Source: Streptomyces sp. NBC_01304
Lineage (GTDB): Bacteria; Actinomycetota; Actinomycetes; Streptomycetales; Streptomycetaceae
Length of the DNA stretch: 64,000 bases
NCBI RefSeq assembly: GCF_035975855.1
Contig: NZ_CP109055.1
Location: 6,076,001-6,140,000 of the forward strand
Direction: 5' to 3'
In this document: piece by piece, positions 8,903-18,349 of the stretch
Position numbering within the stretch: the stretch's first letter is position 1
Layout: each line of letters starts with the position of its first letter
The notes under the pieces: generated by a model
What the model was told of the DNA's origin: nothing
Databases searched by the model: none
The model's input: only the letters and a program-made list of their open reading frames with translations
Position numbers and translations under genes: made by a program

Positions 8903-10522
8903 ATGAGTGTGGACACCAGAACACCGTCGGGATTCGACGACGCTCCCGCGCTGAGCATGGTGAAGGTGCCGTGCGACCCGGCCCAGGTCATCGTCAACCA
9001 CGCGAGCTTCCGCGTGCAGCTCCCCACCGCCAAACCGCCCCGATCCGCGCGCATCGCAAGGCAGTTGGCGAGTGCGGGGGCCGACGCGCAGACCGCGCTC
9101 ATGCCCCTCGTCGCAGGCGCGGCAGCCGGCGCGGGCGCGGGCGGGCGCCGTCGCGCGCCCGTCGTGTGGAGCGGGAAGTCCGCCCCCGGCGACCCCGGAG
9201 CGACCGGCCTGCTGCAGGCCGTGCGGAGCTCCGGGGTGCGCCACGGCGAGGAGTTCGAGACATCGGGCGGCCGCTTCGCCGGGGCCGACACCCAGGTCAT
9301 CCCGCGCATCGACCCGCGCATGGATCCCGACGAGACCACGGTGATCCCCCAGGTCGTCGCCCCCCGCGACCCCGGCGGCGACGAGACCCGGCTGCTGCCC
9401 GCGATGCAGCCCGTGGGCGGCGCGTACGACGAAGAGCCGTACGGGTACGACGAGTTCGACGAGTACGACGAGGACGGCGGCGACGAGAACGCCTCCCGGC
9501 GGCACGGCTCGGACGCGGTGCGCCACGCGTACTACCCCGGGCGCCGGATGAACCTCGGCGTTGTGCTCCTCCCGATGCGCGTCTTCCTCGGCTTCATCTC
9601 CATCTACGCCGGCATGGGCAAGCTCTGCGACCCCGTCTACTTCGACGGCGGCGAGCGCGGCTCCATGGTCAAGTGGCTGAATTCGCTGCACCCTTGGGGC
9701 CTCGCCGAGCCGCTGCGGGACTTCGCGCTGCAGCACCCGGTCGGCGCCGGACTGTGCATCGCGTTCCTTCAGGTCATCGTCGGCGTGCTGACCGTCTGCG
9801 GGCTCTGGCAGCGGGTCGCCGCCGTGGTCGGGGCGCTGCTCTCGGCCGCGCTGCTCGTGACCGTGAGCTGGAAGACCGTTCCGGCGTACGACGCGCCGGA
9901 CATCATCTACCTCGCCGCCTGGAGCCCGCTGATCATCGCGGGCGCACCCGTCTACTCGCTCGACGGACGCCTGGCCGGCGAGGCCTGGCGCACCCTCGGC
10001 CCGCGCGCCGAGCTCTGGGAGCTGCGCCGCCGAGTCCTTCGGCGCGGTCTGCTCCTCGGGACCGTCGTGGTCGGCCTGACGCTGCTGCTCGGGTCGCTGC
10101 TCGGCGGTGCGGTGCGCGACTCGGACAAGATCACCGTGCCGGGCCCGGACCAGGCGCCGCGCAACGAGCTGCCGGGCTCGCCGCTGCCGGAGGAGCCGGG
10201 CAAGCGGGGCGACGCCAAGCGAAAAGAGGACCCGACGGCCTCCGGGTCGCCGACGCAGGGCAGTTCGGCCTCCCCGTCGACCTCGTCCTCCGCGCCGGGG
10301 ACGGTCCGCGAGTCGGGCTCCGTGGGCGTCAGCCAGCCCAGCCAGACCCAGGGCTCGGGCCAGGCGCCCCCGCAGTCGCAGCCGCCGGCCGCTTCCAGCG
10401 GGCCTACGTCCAGCGGGGGTGGCTCCACGGGCGGAGGCGGGTCGACCGGCGGGTCCGGCGGCTCAGGCGGTTCGGGTGGCGGCGAGGAGGAGCCGGGGCT
10501 CGTGGGCGGTTTGCTCGGGTAG
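8903..10522 (+). CDS. Large DoxX-domain membrane protein
   Basis: Membrane protein of 539 residues. The first ~205 residues are soluble with an acidic Asp/Glu/Tyr-rich stretch before the membrane part. A DoxX-type domain with about four helices follows (from PMRVFLGFISIYAGMGKL to about residue 350), then one further helix (LLLGTVVVGLTLLLGSLLGG). The final 150 residues are Ser/Gly/Pro-rich and low-complexity, probably extracytoplasmic. DoxX proteins are linked to quinone or thiol redox chemistry, but no catalytic residues are evident here. No membrane partner lies next door. It follows rlmB in the same direction, after a terminator. Confidence 0.82.
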   Translation: MSVDTRTPSGFDDAPALSMVKVPCDPAQVIVNHASFRVQLPTAKPPRSARIARQLASAGADAQTALMPLVAGAAAGAGAGGRRRAPVVWSGKSAPGDPGATGLLQAVRSSGVRHGEEFETSGGRFAGADTQVIPRIDPRMDPDETTVIPQVVAPRDPGGDETRLLPAMQPVGGAYDEEPYGYDEFDEYDEDGGDENASRRHGSDAVRHAYYPGRRMNLGVVLLPMRVFLGFISIYAGMGKLCDPVYFDGGERGSMVKWLNSLHPWGLAEPLRDFALQHPVGAGLCIAFLQVIVGVLTVCGLWQRVAAVVGALLSAALLVTVSWKTVPAYDAPDIIYLAAWSPLIIAGAPVYSLDGRLAGEAWRTLGPRAELWELRRRVLRRGLLLGTVVVGLTLLLGSLLGGAVRDSDKITVPGPDQAPRNELPGSPLPEEPGKRGDAKRKEDPTASGSPTQGSSASPSTSSSAPGTVRESGSVGVSQPSQTQGSGQAPPQSQPPAASSGPTSSGGGSTGGGGSTGGSGGSGGSGGGEEEPGLVGGLLG

Positions 10523-10825
10523 GGGGCGCTGGGCTGAGCGGAGCGTCGGCCTGAGCGGGGCGCCGACCTGAGCGGAGCGCCGACCTGAGCGGGGGGCGGG
10601 GCGGGAGCGGCGGGGCGGCGGGCGGCGGAGAGGCCGCGAGCCGGGGGCGGCGGGGCGCCGGGGCGCCGGGGGAGCCGAGGAGCCGGGTCGGGGCCGGGAG
10701 CGGAGCGGGGGCCGGGCTGGGAGCGGGGAGCCGGGCTGGGAGCCGGGGCCGGGAGCGGGGAGCCGGAGCCGGGCTGGGAGCCGGGAGCCGGAGCCAGGCC
10801 GGGAGCGGGAGCCGGGGCCGGCAGC
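10523..10825. repeat. G-rich degenerate tandem repeats
   Basis: 10523-10597 contains about four ~17-bp units of the type CTGAGCGGAGCGCCGAC. From about 10640 to 10825 the pattern changes to short units built from GAGCCGGG, GGCTGGGAGC and GGAGCGG. Read on the minus strand this gives a Pro/Ala-rich frame that is almost certainly not a gene. The region is strongly purine-skewed and rich in G runs, so quadruplex formation is possible. Confidence 0.8.
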
Positions 10826-10849
10826 CGATGAGGCGAGCGTTATGTGGGG

Positions 10850-10901
10850 GGAAAGGGGCGGGGAAACGGGACAAAGTGCCCGGATTTCCGCCCCTTTTCC
10901 C
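10850..10901. terminator. Imperfect hairpin, likely terminator for the nucleotidyltransferase gene
   Basis: GGAAAGGGGCGGGGAAA (about 10850-10866) is nearly complementary to TTTCCGCCCCTTTTCC (10885-10900), with an inner CGGG...CCCG pairing. It lies between two convergent genes. Confidence 0.55.
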
Positions 10902-10909
10902 TCACTTGG

Positions 10910-11641
10910 CTAGTGGGCCTGAGCGGCTAGCTCTTTTGCCGCCTCGGTGAGGTCCTTGGCCGTGTCGATCGCCCGCCAGTACGCGCCCTGCGGCAGCGGG
11001 AAGCCGGCGAGCTTCTTCTCGCGGGCCAGGCGCGGGAACGTCGTGCGTTCGTGGTCGCCCAGGTCCGGCAGGAGTGTCGCGAAGGCCGAGGAGAAGACGT
11101 ACACGCCCGCGTTGATGAGATACGGCGACGGCGGGGACTCGATGAAGTCCGTGATGTGGCCGAACGCGTCCGTCTCGACGGCGCCCCACGGAATCCGGGG
11201 GCGGGCCAGGGCGAGGGTCGCGTGGGCGTCGCGTTCGGCGTGGAAGGCCGCCATGTCGCGCAGCGAGAAGCGGGTCCAGATGTCGCCGTTCGTCGCGTAC
11301 CAGGGGCGGTCGGCGTGCGGGAGGTGGGCGGCGGCGAACTTGAGGCCGCCGCCTCGGCCCAGCGGCTCCTTCTCGACGACCGTGGTGACGTTCAGCGGGA
11401 GGTCGGCGGAGTCCAGCCAGTCCTTGAGGACCTCGGCGAGATGGCCGCAGGAGACGACCGCGTCGGTCACGCCCTCCGCGGCGAGCCAGGAAAGCTGATG
11501 GCCGATGATCGGGGTCCCCGTGCCGGGGATCTCGACCATCGGCTTCGGCCGGTCGTCTGTGTACGGGCGCAGCCGGGACCCCTGGCCTCCGGCGAGGATC
11601 ACGGCCTGGGTCGGGTGGGCTGCTTCGGGTGCGGCGGTCAT
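10910..11641 (-). CDS. Sugar-phosphate nucleotidyltransferase
   Basis: NTP-transferase of 243 residues, like the catalytic domain of glucose-1-phosphate or mannose-1-phosphate nucleotidyltransferases. The signature AVILAGGQGSRLRPYT with RPKPMVEIPG is at the N-terminus, YATNGDIWTRF supplies the metal-binding Asp, and INAGVYVF is a late core strand. No C-terminal left-handed helix domain is present. It activates an unknown hexose-1-phosphate. The gene stands alone, upstream of a small secreted protein gene and msiK on the same strand. The start ATG at 11641 gives MTAAPEAAHPTQ before the core. Confidence 0.85.
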   Translation of the reverse strand: MTAAPEAAHPTQAVILAGGQGSRLRPYTDDRPKPMVEIPGTGTPIIGHQLSWLAAEGVTDAVVSCGHLAEVLKDWLDSADLPLNVTTVVEKEPLGRGGGLKFAAAHLPHADRPWYATNGDIWTRFSLRDMAAFHAERDAHATLALARPRIPWGAVETDAFGHITDFIESPPSPYLINAGVYVFSSAFATLLPDLGDHERTTFPRLAREKKLAGFPLPQGAYWRAIDTAKDLTEAAKELAAQAH

Positions 11642-11739
11642 GGCCGCACTCTATGCGGGGCGCTGCCTGCGGGGGCGAGCTGGGGCGTCGCCCCCGCAGC
11701 GGTCGGCGCGGCGGTCAGCGGGCGTCGCCCCAGCGGCGG

Positions 11740-12174
11740 TCAGCTCGCCCTGGAGACACCTGTGGCGAAGGCCGTGTCGCACACGGGGCGGGAGTAGGAC
11801 TGGGCCTTCGTCGGCCCGTAGTAGTGCACCGCCGCGCGGCCCAGGGCGCGGGCCAGGTCGACGCAGTGCTGCGCGAGCGAGGGGCGCTCGTCGACGGCCT
11901 GCTGGAGGTGCGTGAGGGCGACGCCCGGGTTCTTCTCCTGCAGCTCCTGGAGGAGCTTGTCGCGCAGAACGTCCTGCGGGGCGCGGGACTTGGCGCGCAC
12001 CGAGGCGTCCTCGGAGGAGGCGGCGAGCACCGATCCGGAGCTGCCCGACCAGTTGACTCGGGTGACCGCGAGCGTCCCGGAGAGCACCAGGACGACGGGG
12101 AGGACCATGGCGAGGGTTCGGCCGATCCGACGGGCGGGGCCACGTCGGTGCAGCGGCTTGTTGGAGGGCTTCAC
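11740..12174 (-). CDS. Small membrane-anchored or secreted protein, unknown function
   Basis: Protein of 144 residues with a basic N-terminus, one hydrophobic segment (about residues 19-38) and an extracytoplasmic helical part of about 100 residues with two Cys (QHCVDL and PVCDTA). I recognise no family. Codon usage matches neighbouring genes. It lies between msiK and the nucleotidyltransferase gene on the same strand. Confidence 0.7.
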   Translation of the reverse strand: MKPSNKPLHRRGPARRIGRTLAMVLPVVLVLSGTLAVTRVNWSGSSGSVLAASSEDASVRAKSRAPQDVLRDKLLQELQEKNPGVALTHLQQAVDERPSLAQHCVDLARALGRAAVHYYGPTKAQSYSRPVCDTAFATGVSRAS

Positions 12175-12375
12175 GCGAGTGAGCGTAGCGGTCGGTGATG
12201 ATTTGGCGACATTTGGTCACCGGAACGAGGGACGGTTCGAGGGCCCCTTTCGAATTCCGTGTTGACGTACAGGGGTCGAAATGGGCGGTGTGCCGGGGTA
12301 TTTGTCGACACCTGCGCGGGGGTGCGACGGGAGTTCGGCGGGAGTTAGGGCGGGGCCCGGTCCGGAACGCGAGAA

Positions 12376-12399
12376 GGCCCCGCACCGAAGTGCGGGGCC
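12376..12399 (-). terminator. Terminator of msiK
   Basis: GGCCCCGCAC (12376-12385) pairs with GTGCGGGGCC (12390-12399) across a 4-base loop, just past the msiK stop. Confidence 0.8.
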
Positions 12400-12435
12400 C
12401 CTCAAGGGAGTTCGGGGTACGAGTTGGTGTGTGCG

Positions 12436-13572
<1,137 letters not shown>

Positions 13573-13838
13573 GGCTGTGAAGCCCCCTTCACCGGCAGGA
13601 ACGTGCCGGACGATCCGAGTAAAGGTGGTGGCCCGCTCCGCTGGATCGCGGGGCGAGTGGTGTAGTCCAGTGCCTGGACTGCGGCTGACGGTACCTGGCG
13701 GGTGGGCCGGTGTCAGTAGGCGTGTGCGAATTTGTGGGATCCACCCGGTGTGGGCCGGGGCAACTCCGTGGCCGGTCACGAAGGGCTCTGTGTAGAGTGT
13801 TGAAGCCTCTTCCGTACGGGTTCGCCCATGCGTCGCAG
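13573..13838. promoter_or_regulatory. Divergent promoter region msiK / tRNA-Thr
   Basis: 266 bp between msiK and the tRNA. TAGAGT at 13793-13798 is a plausible -10 for the tRNA transcript. No clear operator was found for msiK. Confidence 0.45.
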
Positions 13839-13915
13839 GCCTCCTTAGCTCAGCTGGCCAGAGCAACGCACTTGTAATGCGTAGGTCATCGGTTCGAATC
13901 CGATAGGGGGCTCCA
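13839..13915 (+). tRNA. tRNA-Thr (anticodon UGU)
   Basis: Cloverleaf with acceptor GCCTCCT pairing AGGGGGC, the anticodon stem-loop with TGT at 13873-13875, the T-loop GGTTCGAATCC, discriminator T and an encoded CCA (13913-13915). It reads ACA codons. Confidence 0.96.
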
Positions 13916-13921
13916 GCAGGC

Positions 13922-13955
13922 AAAACGCCCCGGTCTCCAGGAGATCGGGGCGTTT
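13922..13955 (+). terminator. Terminator after tRNA-Thr
   Basis: AAACGCCCCGGTCTCC (13923-13938) pairs with GGAGATCGGGGCGTTT (13940-13955), with one G-T/G-A irregularity, and is followed by T-rich DNA. Confidence 0.8.
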
Positions 13956-14023
13956 GCTTTTGCGGGTGGTGGTGCTTCTGCCGGGCAGGTGGCGGTGCGT
14001 CTGCCGGGTAGGGAGCGGTGCTG

Positions 14024-16612
14024 CTACGCCGCCTGGATCGACTCCAGCATGTTCAGCCGGGCCGCCCGTCGGGCCGGCCAGATCGCGGCCAGTACGCCGA
14101 TCACCAGGGCGAGCAGCAGGAACAGTCCGAGGCGGCCCCAGGGCAGCACCATCTCGTAGCTCTTCATCGAGCCCGCAGCCAGGCTGCCGCCGGCCCAGGC
14201 GAGGAAGATGCCCGTGCCGATGCCGAGCACCGCGCCGAACAGGGAGATCACGACCGATTCGAGGCGGACCATCTGCTTGATGCCGGCGCGGTCGAGGCCG
14301 ATCGCGCGCAGCATCCCGATCTCCCGGGTGCGCTCGAAGACCGACATCGCCAGGGTGTTGATCACGCCGAGCACCGCGATGACGACGGCCATGCCGAGCA
14401 GCCCGTAGATCATGTTCAGCATCAGGTCGATGGTGCCGGCCTCGGCCTTGACCAGCTGGTCCTTGTTCTGGACCTTCAGCAGCGGGCTGTTGCCGAGGGC
14501 GTCCCGCAGGTCCTGCTCCAGGCCGGCTGCCTTGCCGGGCTCGGCCTTGACCAGGATGCTGTCGATCTTCTTCGGGGTGTACGAGTACGGCTGTACGTCG
14601 CTCGTCGCGCCGAGCAGTTCGTTCACGGTCGGGTTGGCCTCGTACACGCCGACGACGCGCAGCTTGTGCGTGCCCTTCGCCTTCTCGTCGCCGAAGGTGT
14701 ACTTCGCGTCGAGGGTGTCGCCCACGCCGACACCGTGCTTCTTCGCGTACTCGTCCGAGACCGCGATCCGGCCCGGGCCGACGTCGTCGAGCGAGCCGCC
14801 GGTGAACTTCAGGTCGGTGACCTTGCCGAGCTGGGCCGGGTCCGAGCCCGTCATCACCGCGAAGGTGCCGTTCACGTCGACCGGTGCGGAGGTCATCGGG
14901 TTCGACGCCACGACGCCCGGGACCTCTCCCAGCTTCTCGGCGGAGTCCGAACTCAGCCCGGAGTAGCTGGTGTTGTCGATGCGGTAGTCGGCGCTCATGC
15001 CCTGGGTGGAGCTCTTGGCCGCGGCCTCCTGGGTGGAGACGCCGGCCACGGTGATGCCGGTGATCAGGGTGAGGCCGATCATCAGGGCCGAGGCGGTGGC
15101 GGCGGTGCGGCGCGGGTTGCGCAGCGCGTTCTCCTTGGCGAGCTTGCCGCTCGCCCCGAACAGCCGGGTGGTGGCCTTGCCGGCCAGCTGGACCAGGGGG
15201 CGCGAGAGCAGCGGGGCCAGGATGATCACGCCGACCAGGGTGAGTCCCGAACCGAGCATGGCGATCATGAGGTTGCTCTCGGAGCCGTCCTTGAGCGTGG
15301 AGATGTACAGCATGACGAGCACGCCGAGGCCGCCGATGAGCGTGCCGATGATGTTGCGGATGATCAGGCCGCGCGGCGGCGTCGCGAGGTCGACGGAGCT
15401 CATCGCCTCGACCGGGGCGACCTTCGCGGCCTTGCGGGACGGCAGCCACGCCGACAGGACGGTCACGACGACGCCGACCGCGAGGGACGCGATCACCGCG
15501 CCGGGGCCGATCACCAGCGGGCCGTCGGGCAGGCCGGCGCCGCCCGCGTTGAGCAGCGCGGGCAGGAGCGAGGCGATGCCGAGGCCGAGTGCGAAGCCGG
15601 CCGCCGAGGCGCCGAGGCCGAGCAGTGCCGCCTCGATGAGGACGGAGCGTACGACCTGTCGGCGGGAGGCGCCGACCGCGCGCATCAGGGCGATCTCCCG
15701 GGTGCGCTGGGCGATCAGCATGGTGAAGGTGTTGGCGATGATGAAGATGCCGACGAACAGGGTGATCCCGGCGAACACCAGGAGCATCTTGGTCAGTGCC
15801 TTGGTGCTGTCGGCGATCTGCTGCGACTGCTGGGCGGCGAGTTGGGCGCCGCTCGTGGCCGTTGCCTTGTCCTTCGGGAGCACCGCCTGGACGGCGTTGG
15901 TCAGTGCCTGGTCGTCGGTGCCGGGAGTGGCGCGGACCACCAGCTCGTCGTACTGGCCGGGGCGCAGGTACAGCTTCTGTGCCGTCTTCGTGTCGAAGAG
16001 GGCGAGGCTGCCGCCCGCGGTCACGCGCGGGTCGTCGGTGTCGACGGTGCCGACCAGCTTCTTGGTGAACGCCGGGCCGTCGATGGCGAACCGCACGGTG
16101 TCGCCGGTCTTGTAGCCGGCCTTCTCGGCGGTCTTCGCGTCGAGCACGATCTCGTCGGCGGAGGCCGGGCCGCGGCCCGTCTTCAGGGGGTAGTGGGGGT
16201 CCTTGCCGTCCTTGCCGGGGACGTAGTTCGTCGCCAGGTTCTGCCAGCTGTTGTCGGCGTTGACCGGGCGGCCGTCCTTGTCGGCGAGGGTGGCGCGGCC
16301 GTTGACGGTGGGGCGTACGGACTCGACGCCGGGCAACTGGCCGATCTTGTCCGTGAGTTTGTCGTCGAGAGCGGTGGAGCGCTTCTCGTCGTCCTGCTGC
16401 CTGGGGGCCCCGTCGGTCGGGCCGTCCTGGGCCTGCACGGAGACCGCGACGCCGTCGAGGCTCTTGGCCGAGGCGTTGCGGAAGGAGTTGGTGACCGTGT
16501 CACCGAAGACGAGGGTGCCGGCGACGAAGGCGACGCCGAGCATGACCGCGAGCGCGGTCATGATCAATCGGGCTTTGTGCGCAAGGACGTTGCGCAGGGC
16601 TGTACGCAGCAT
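14024..16612 (-). CDS. FtsX/MacB-type ABC transporter permease
   Basis: Membrane protein of 862 residues with two FtsX-like permease units. A first helix (LIMTALAVMLGVAFVAGTLVF) and a periplasm-like domain of ~220 residues precede the first three-helix FtsX core (about 265-420). Another helix pair, a second extracytoplasmic domain (about 520-720) and a second FtsX core end the protein. This is the usual Streptomyces architecture for exporters or mechanotransmitters working with the ATPase encoded 56 bp upstream. The substrate is unknown; neighbouring two-component genes suggest cell-envelope or antibiotic-peptide response. Start ATG MLRTALRNVLAHK at 16612. Confidence 0.9.
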   Translation of the reverse strand: MLRTALRNVLAHKARLIMTALAVMLGVAFVAGTLVFGDTVTNSFRNASAKSLDGVAVSVQAQDGPTDGAPRQQDDEKRSTALDDKLTDKIGQLPGVESVRPTVNGRATLADKDGRPVNADNSWQNLATNYVPGKDGKDPHYPLKTGRGPASADEIVLDAKTAEKAGYKTGDTVRFAIDGPAFTKKLVGTVDTDDPRVTAGGSLALFDTKTAQKLYLRPGQYDELVVRATPGTDDQALTNAVQAVLPKDKATATSGAQLAAQQSQQIADSTKALTKMLLVFAGITLFVGIFIIANTFTMLIAQRTREIALMRAVGASRRQVVRSVLIEAALLGLGASAAGFALGLGIASLLPALLNAGGAGLPDGPLVIGPGAVIASLAVGVVVTVLSAWLPSRKAAKVAPVEAMSSVDLATPPRGLIIRNIIGTLIGGLGVLVMLYISTLKDGSESNLMIAMLGSGLTLVGVIILAPLLSRPLVQLAGKATTRLFGASGKLAKENALRNPRRTAATASALMIGLTLITGITVAGVSTQEAAAKSSTQGMSADYRIDNTSYSGLSSDSAEKLGEVPGVVASNPMTSAPVDVNGTFAVMTGSDPAQLGKVTDLKFTGGSLDDVGPGRIAVSDEYAKKHGVGVGDTLDAKYTFGDEKAKGTHKLRVVGVYEANPTVNELLGATSDVQPYSYTPKKIDSILVKAEPGKAAGLEQDLRDALGNSPLLKVQNKDQLVKAEAGTIDLMLNMIYGLLGMAVVIAVLGVINTLAMSVFERTREIGMLRAIGLDRAGIKQMVRLESVVISLFGAVLGIGTGIFLAWAGGSLAAGSMKSYEMVLPWGRLGLFLLLALVIGVLAAIWPARRAARLNMLESIQAA

Positions 16613-16668
16613 GGTGTGGTGTCAGTCCTGTTGTACGGAGGGGCGGCGGCCGGTGGTCTTGCGATGCG

Positions 16669-17454
16669 TCAGCTCGTACGGCCCTTGGCGTCGAAGAGCC
16701 GCATGCGGTCCAGGACGCCCTCGGCGGTCGGCTCCAGGAGCTCGTCGGTGAGGCGGCCGTCGGCGAGGAAGACCACGCGGTCCGCGTAGGCGGCGGCCAC
16801 CGGGTCGTGCGTGACCATCACCACGGTCTGGCCCAACTCCCGTACGGAGTCCCGCAGGAAGCCCAGGATCTCGGCGCCCGAGCGGGAGTCGAGGTTGCCG
16901 GTCGGCTCGTCCGCGAAGATGATCTCGGGCCGCGACGCGAGGGCGCGGGCCACGGCGACGCGCTGCTGCTGGCCGCCGGAGAGCTGGCTGGGGCGGTGGC
17001 CGAGCCGGCCGGACAGGCCGACCGTGTTCACGACCGTCTCGACCCACTGCTGATCGGGCTTGCGGCCCGCGATCGCCATCGGGAGCGTGATGTTCTCGTA
17101 CGCCGTGAGCGTGGGCAGCAGGTTGAACGCCTGGAAGACGAAGCCGACCTTGTCGCGGCGGATCCGGGTCAGCGCCCGGTCGTTCAGGCTCGTCAGCTCG
17201 GTGTCGCCGATCCGGGTGGAGCCCGAGGTGATGGAGTCGAGGCCCGCCATGCAGTGCATCAGCGTCGACTTGCCCGAGCCCGACGGCCCCATGATCGCGG
17301 TGAACCTGCCCCGGCCGAAGTCGACCGAGACCGAGTCGAGGGCGACCACCCGGGTCTCGCCCGCGCCGTAGACCTTGCTCAGATCGGTGGCGCGGGCGGC
17401 GGCGACGGTGGCGTTGTTCAGGGGAGCGTGGGCGGCTGCGGCTGCCTGCGACAT
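16669..17454 (-). CDS. MacB/LolD-type ABC transporter ATPase
   Basis: ATPase of 261 residues partnering the downstream FtsX-type permease. Walker A is GPSGSGKS, the signature is LSGGQQQR, Walker B is IIFADEPTGNLD, and the H-loop is MVTHDP. The ATG at 17454 (MSQAAAAAHAP) has AGGAG seven bases upstream and is preferred to the longer frame from 17490. The operon order ATPase-permease on the minus strand is typical. The NarL-type two-component genes lie just upstream on the same strand, separated by a hairpin, so they may control it. Confidence 0.92.
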   Translation of the reverse strand: MSQAAAAAHAPLNNATVAAARATDLSKVYGAGETRVVALDSVSVDFGRGRFTAIMGPSGSGKSTLMHCMAGLDSITSGSTRIGDTELTSLNDRALTRIRRDKVGFVFQAFNLLPTLTAYENITLPMAIAGRKPDQQWVETVVNTVGLSGRLGHRPSQLSGGQQQRVAVARALASRPEIIFADEPTGNLDSRSGAEILGFLRDSVRELGQTVVMVTHDPVAAAYADRVVFLADGRLTDELLEPTAEGVLDRMRLFDAKGRTS

Positions 17455-17590
17455 GGGGACTCCTGGAGGGGGACGGTCAACTCCCCTCAATGCTGGGCGC
17501 GGAGATCCCCCGATCCGTAGGCCTCAGGGCGTGAATGCCCGGCCGGTCGAAGGTCGGGCGGGGCCTTGCGGGGTAGTTCTCGGGGACTAC

Positions 17591-17618
17591 CCGGCCTCTT
17601 CCTTAGGGAAGAGGCCGG
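17591..17618 (-). terminator. Terminator after the NarL-type regulator
   Basis: CCGGCCTCTTCC (17591-17602) and GGAAGAGGCCGG (17607-17618) form a perfect 12-bp stem with a 4-base loop. Confidence 0.8.
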
Positions 17619-17656
17619 TTTCAGCTTCCTGAGGCCGGATTCGGCACAGGCGGCGC

Positions 17657-18349
17657 TCAGCGCGTGAGCCCCGCCTGATGCGCGAGAAGTGCCGCCTGTA
17701 CGCGGCTGCCGGAGCCCGTCTTCTCCAGGATGGACCCCACGTGCGTCTTGACCGTGCCGACGCCGATGCCGAGGCGCAGGCCGATCTCCAGGTTGGGCAG
17801 CCCGTCGCCGAGCAGGGCGAGCACCTGCCGTTCCCGGCCGGTGAGTTGGGCCAGGCGCTCATCGGCCGGGGCAGAGCTGCCGGCCGTGGCGCCGCCGCCC
17901 TGCAGCATGCGCTTGATGACGCTGCCGGTGACGCCGGGGGAGAGCACCGCGTCGCCGCCCGCGGCCGCGCGTACCGCGCTGATCAGTTCCTGCGGCCCGT
18001 CGTCCTTCAGCAGGAACCCGGTGGCCCCGGACTGCAGGGCGCGGGCGACGTTGTCGTCGTCGCCGAAGGTGGTCAGCATGACCACCTGGGGAGCGGGGTC
18101 CAGGGCGGTCAACGGCCCGATGGCGGCGAGCCCGTCGAGCACCGGCATGCGGATGTCGACGAGCGCGACGTCCGGGTGGTGCTCGGCGGCGAGGTCGATC
18201 GCCTCGGCGCCGTTGGTCGCCTCCGCCACCACCTCGATGCCCTCGGCATGGCGCAGGATCAGCCGGACGCCGTGCCGGATCATCTCCTCGTCGTCGGCGA
18301 GCAGGACGCGGATCGGCTGGCCCTGGGGCGTGGTGGCGCGGTCGGTCAT
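17657..18349 (-). CDS. NarL/LuxR-family response regulator
   Basis: Regulator of 230 residues. The receiver domain carries the acidic pair in LLADDEE, the phospho-acceptor Asp in VALVDIRMP, and the Thr/Lys switch residues (MLTTFG, LLKDDGP). The C-terminal LuxR-type helix-turn-helix (LTGRERQVLALLGDGLPN ... GTVKTHVGSIL) is intact. ATG at 18349 overlaps the kinase stop by 4 bp, so the pair is co-translated. The likely target is the adjacent ABC exporter, by position only. Confidence 0.92.
   Translation of the reverse strand: MTDRATTPQGQPIRVLLADDEEMIRHGVRLILRHAEGIEVVAEATNGAEAIDLAAEHHPDVALVDIRMPVLDGLAAIGPLTALDPAPQVVMLTTFGDDDNVARALQSGATGFLLKDDGPQELISAVRAAAGGDAVLSPGVTGSVIKRMLQGGGATAGSSAPADERLAQLTGRERQVLALLGDGLPNLEIGLRLGIGVGTVKTHVGSILEKTGSGSRVQAALLAHQAGLTR

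Noticed and set aside
10404..10874. Pro/Ala-rich minus-strand ORF
   Set aside because: It is the reverse reading of the G-rich minisatellite and the Ser/Gly tail of the DoxX gene.
13839..13960. tRNA-Thr as integration site of a mobile element
   Set aside because: No duplicate of the tRNA 3' end, no integrase and no element genes are seen within the window.
14018..16789. 923-codon open frame on the plus strand opposite the ABC permease
   Set aside because: Composition is that of an antisense shadow of a GC-rich gene; no family motifs, and the minus frame encodes a complete FtsX-type permease.
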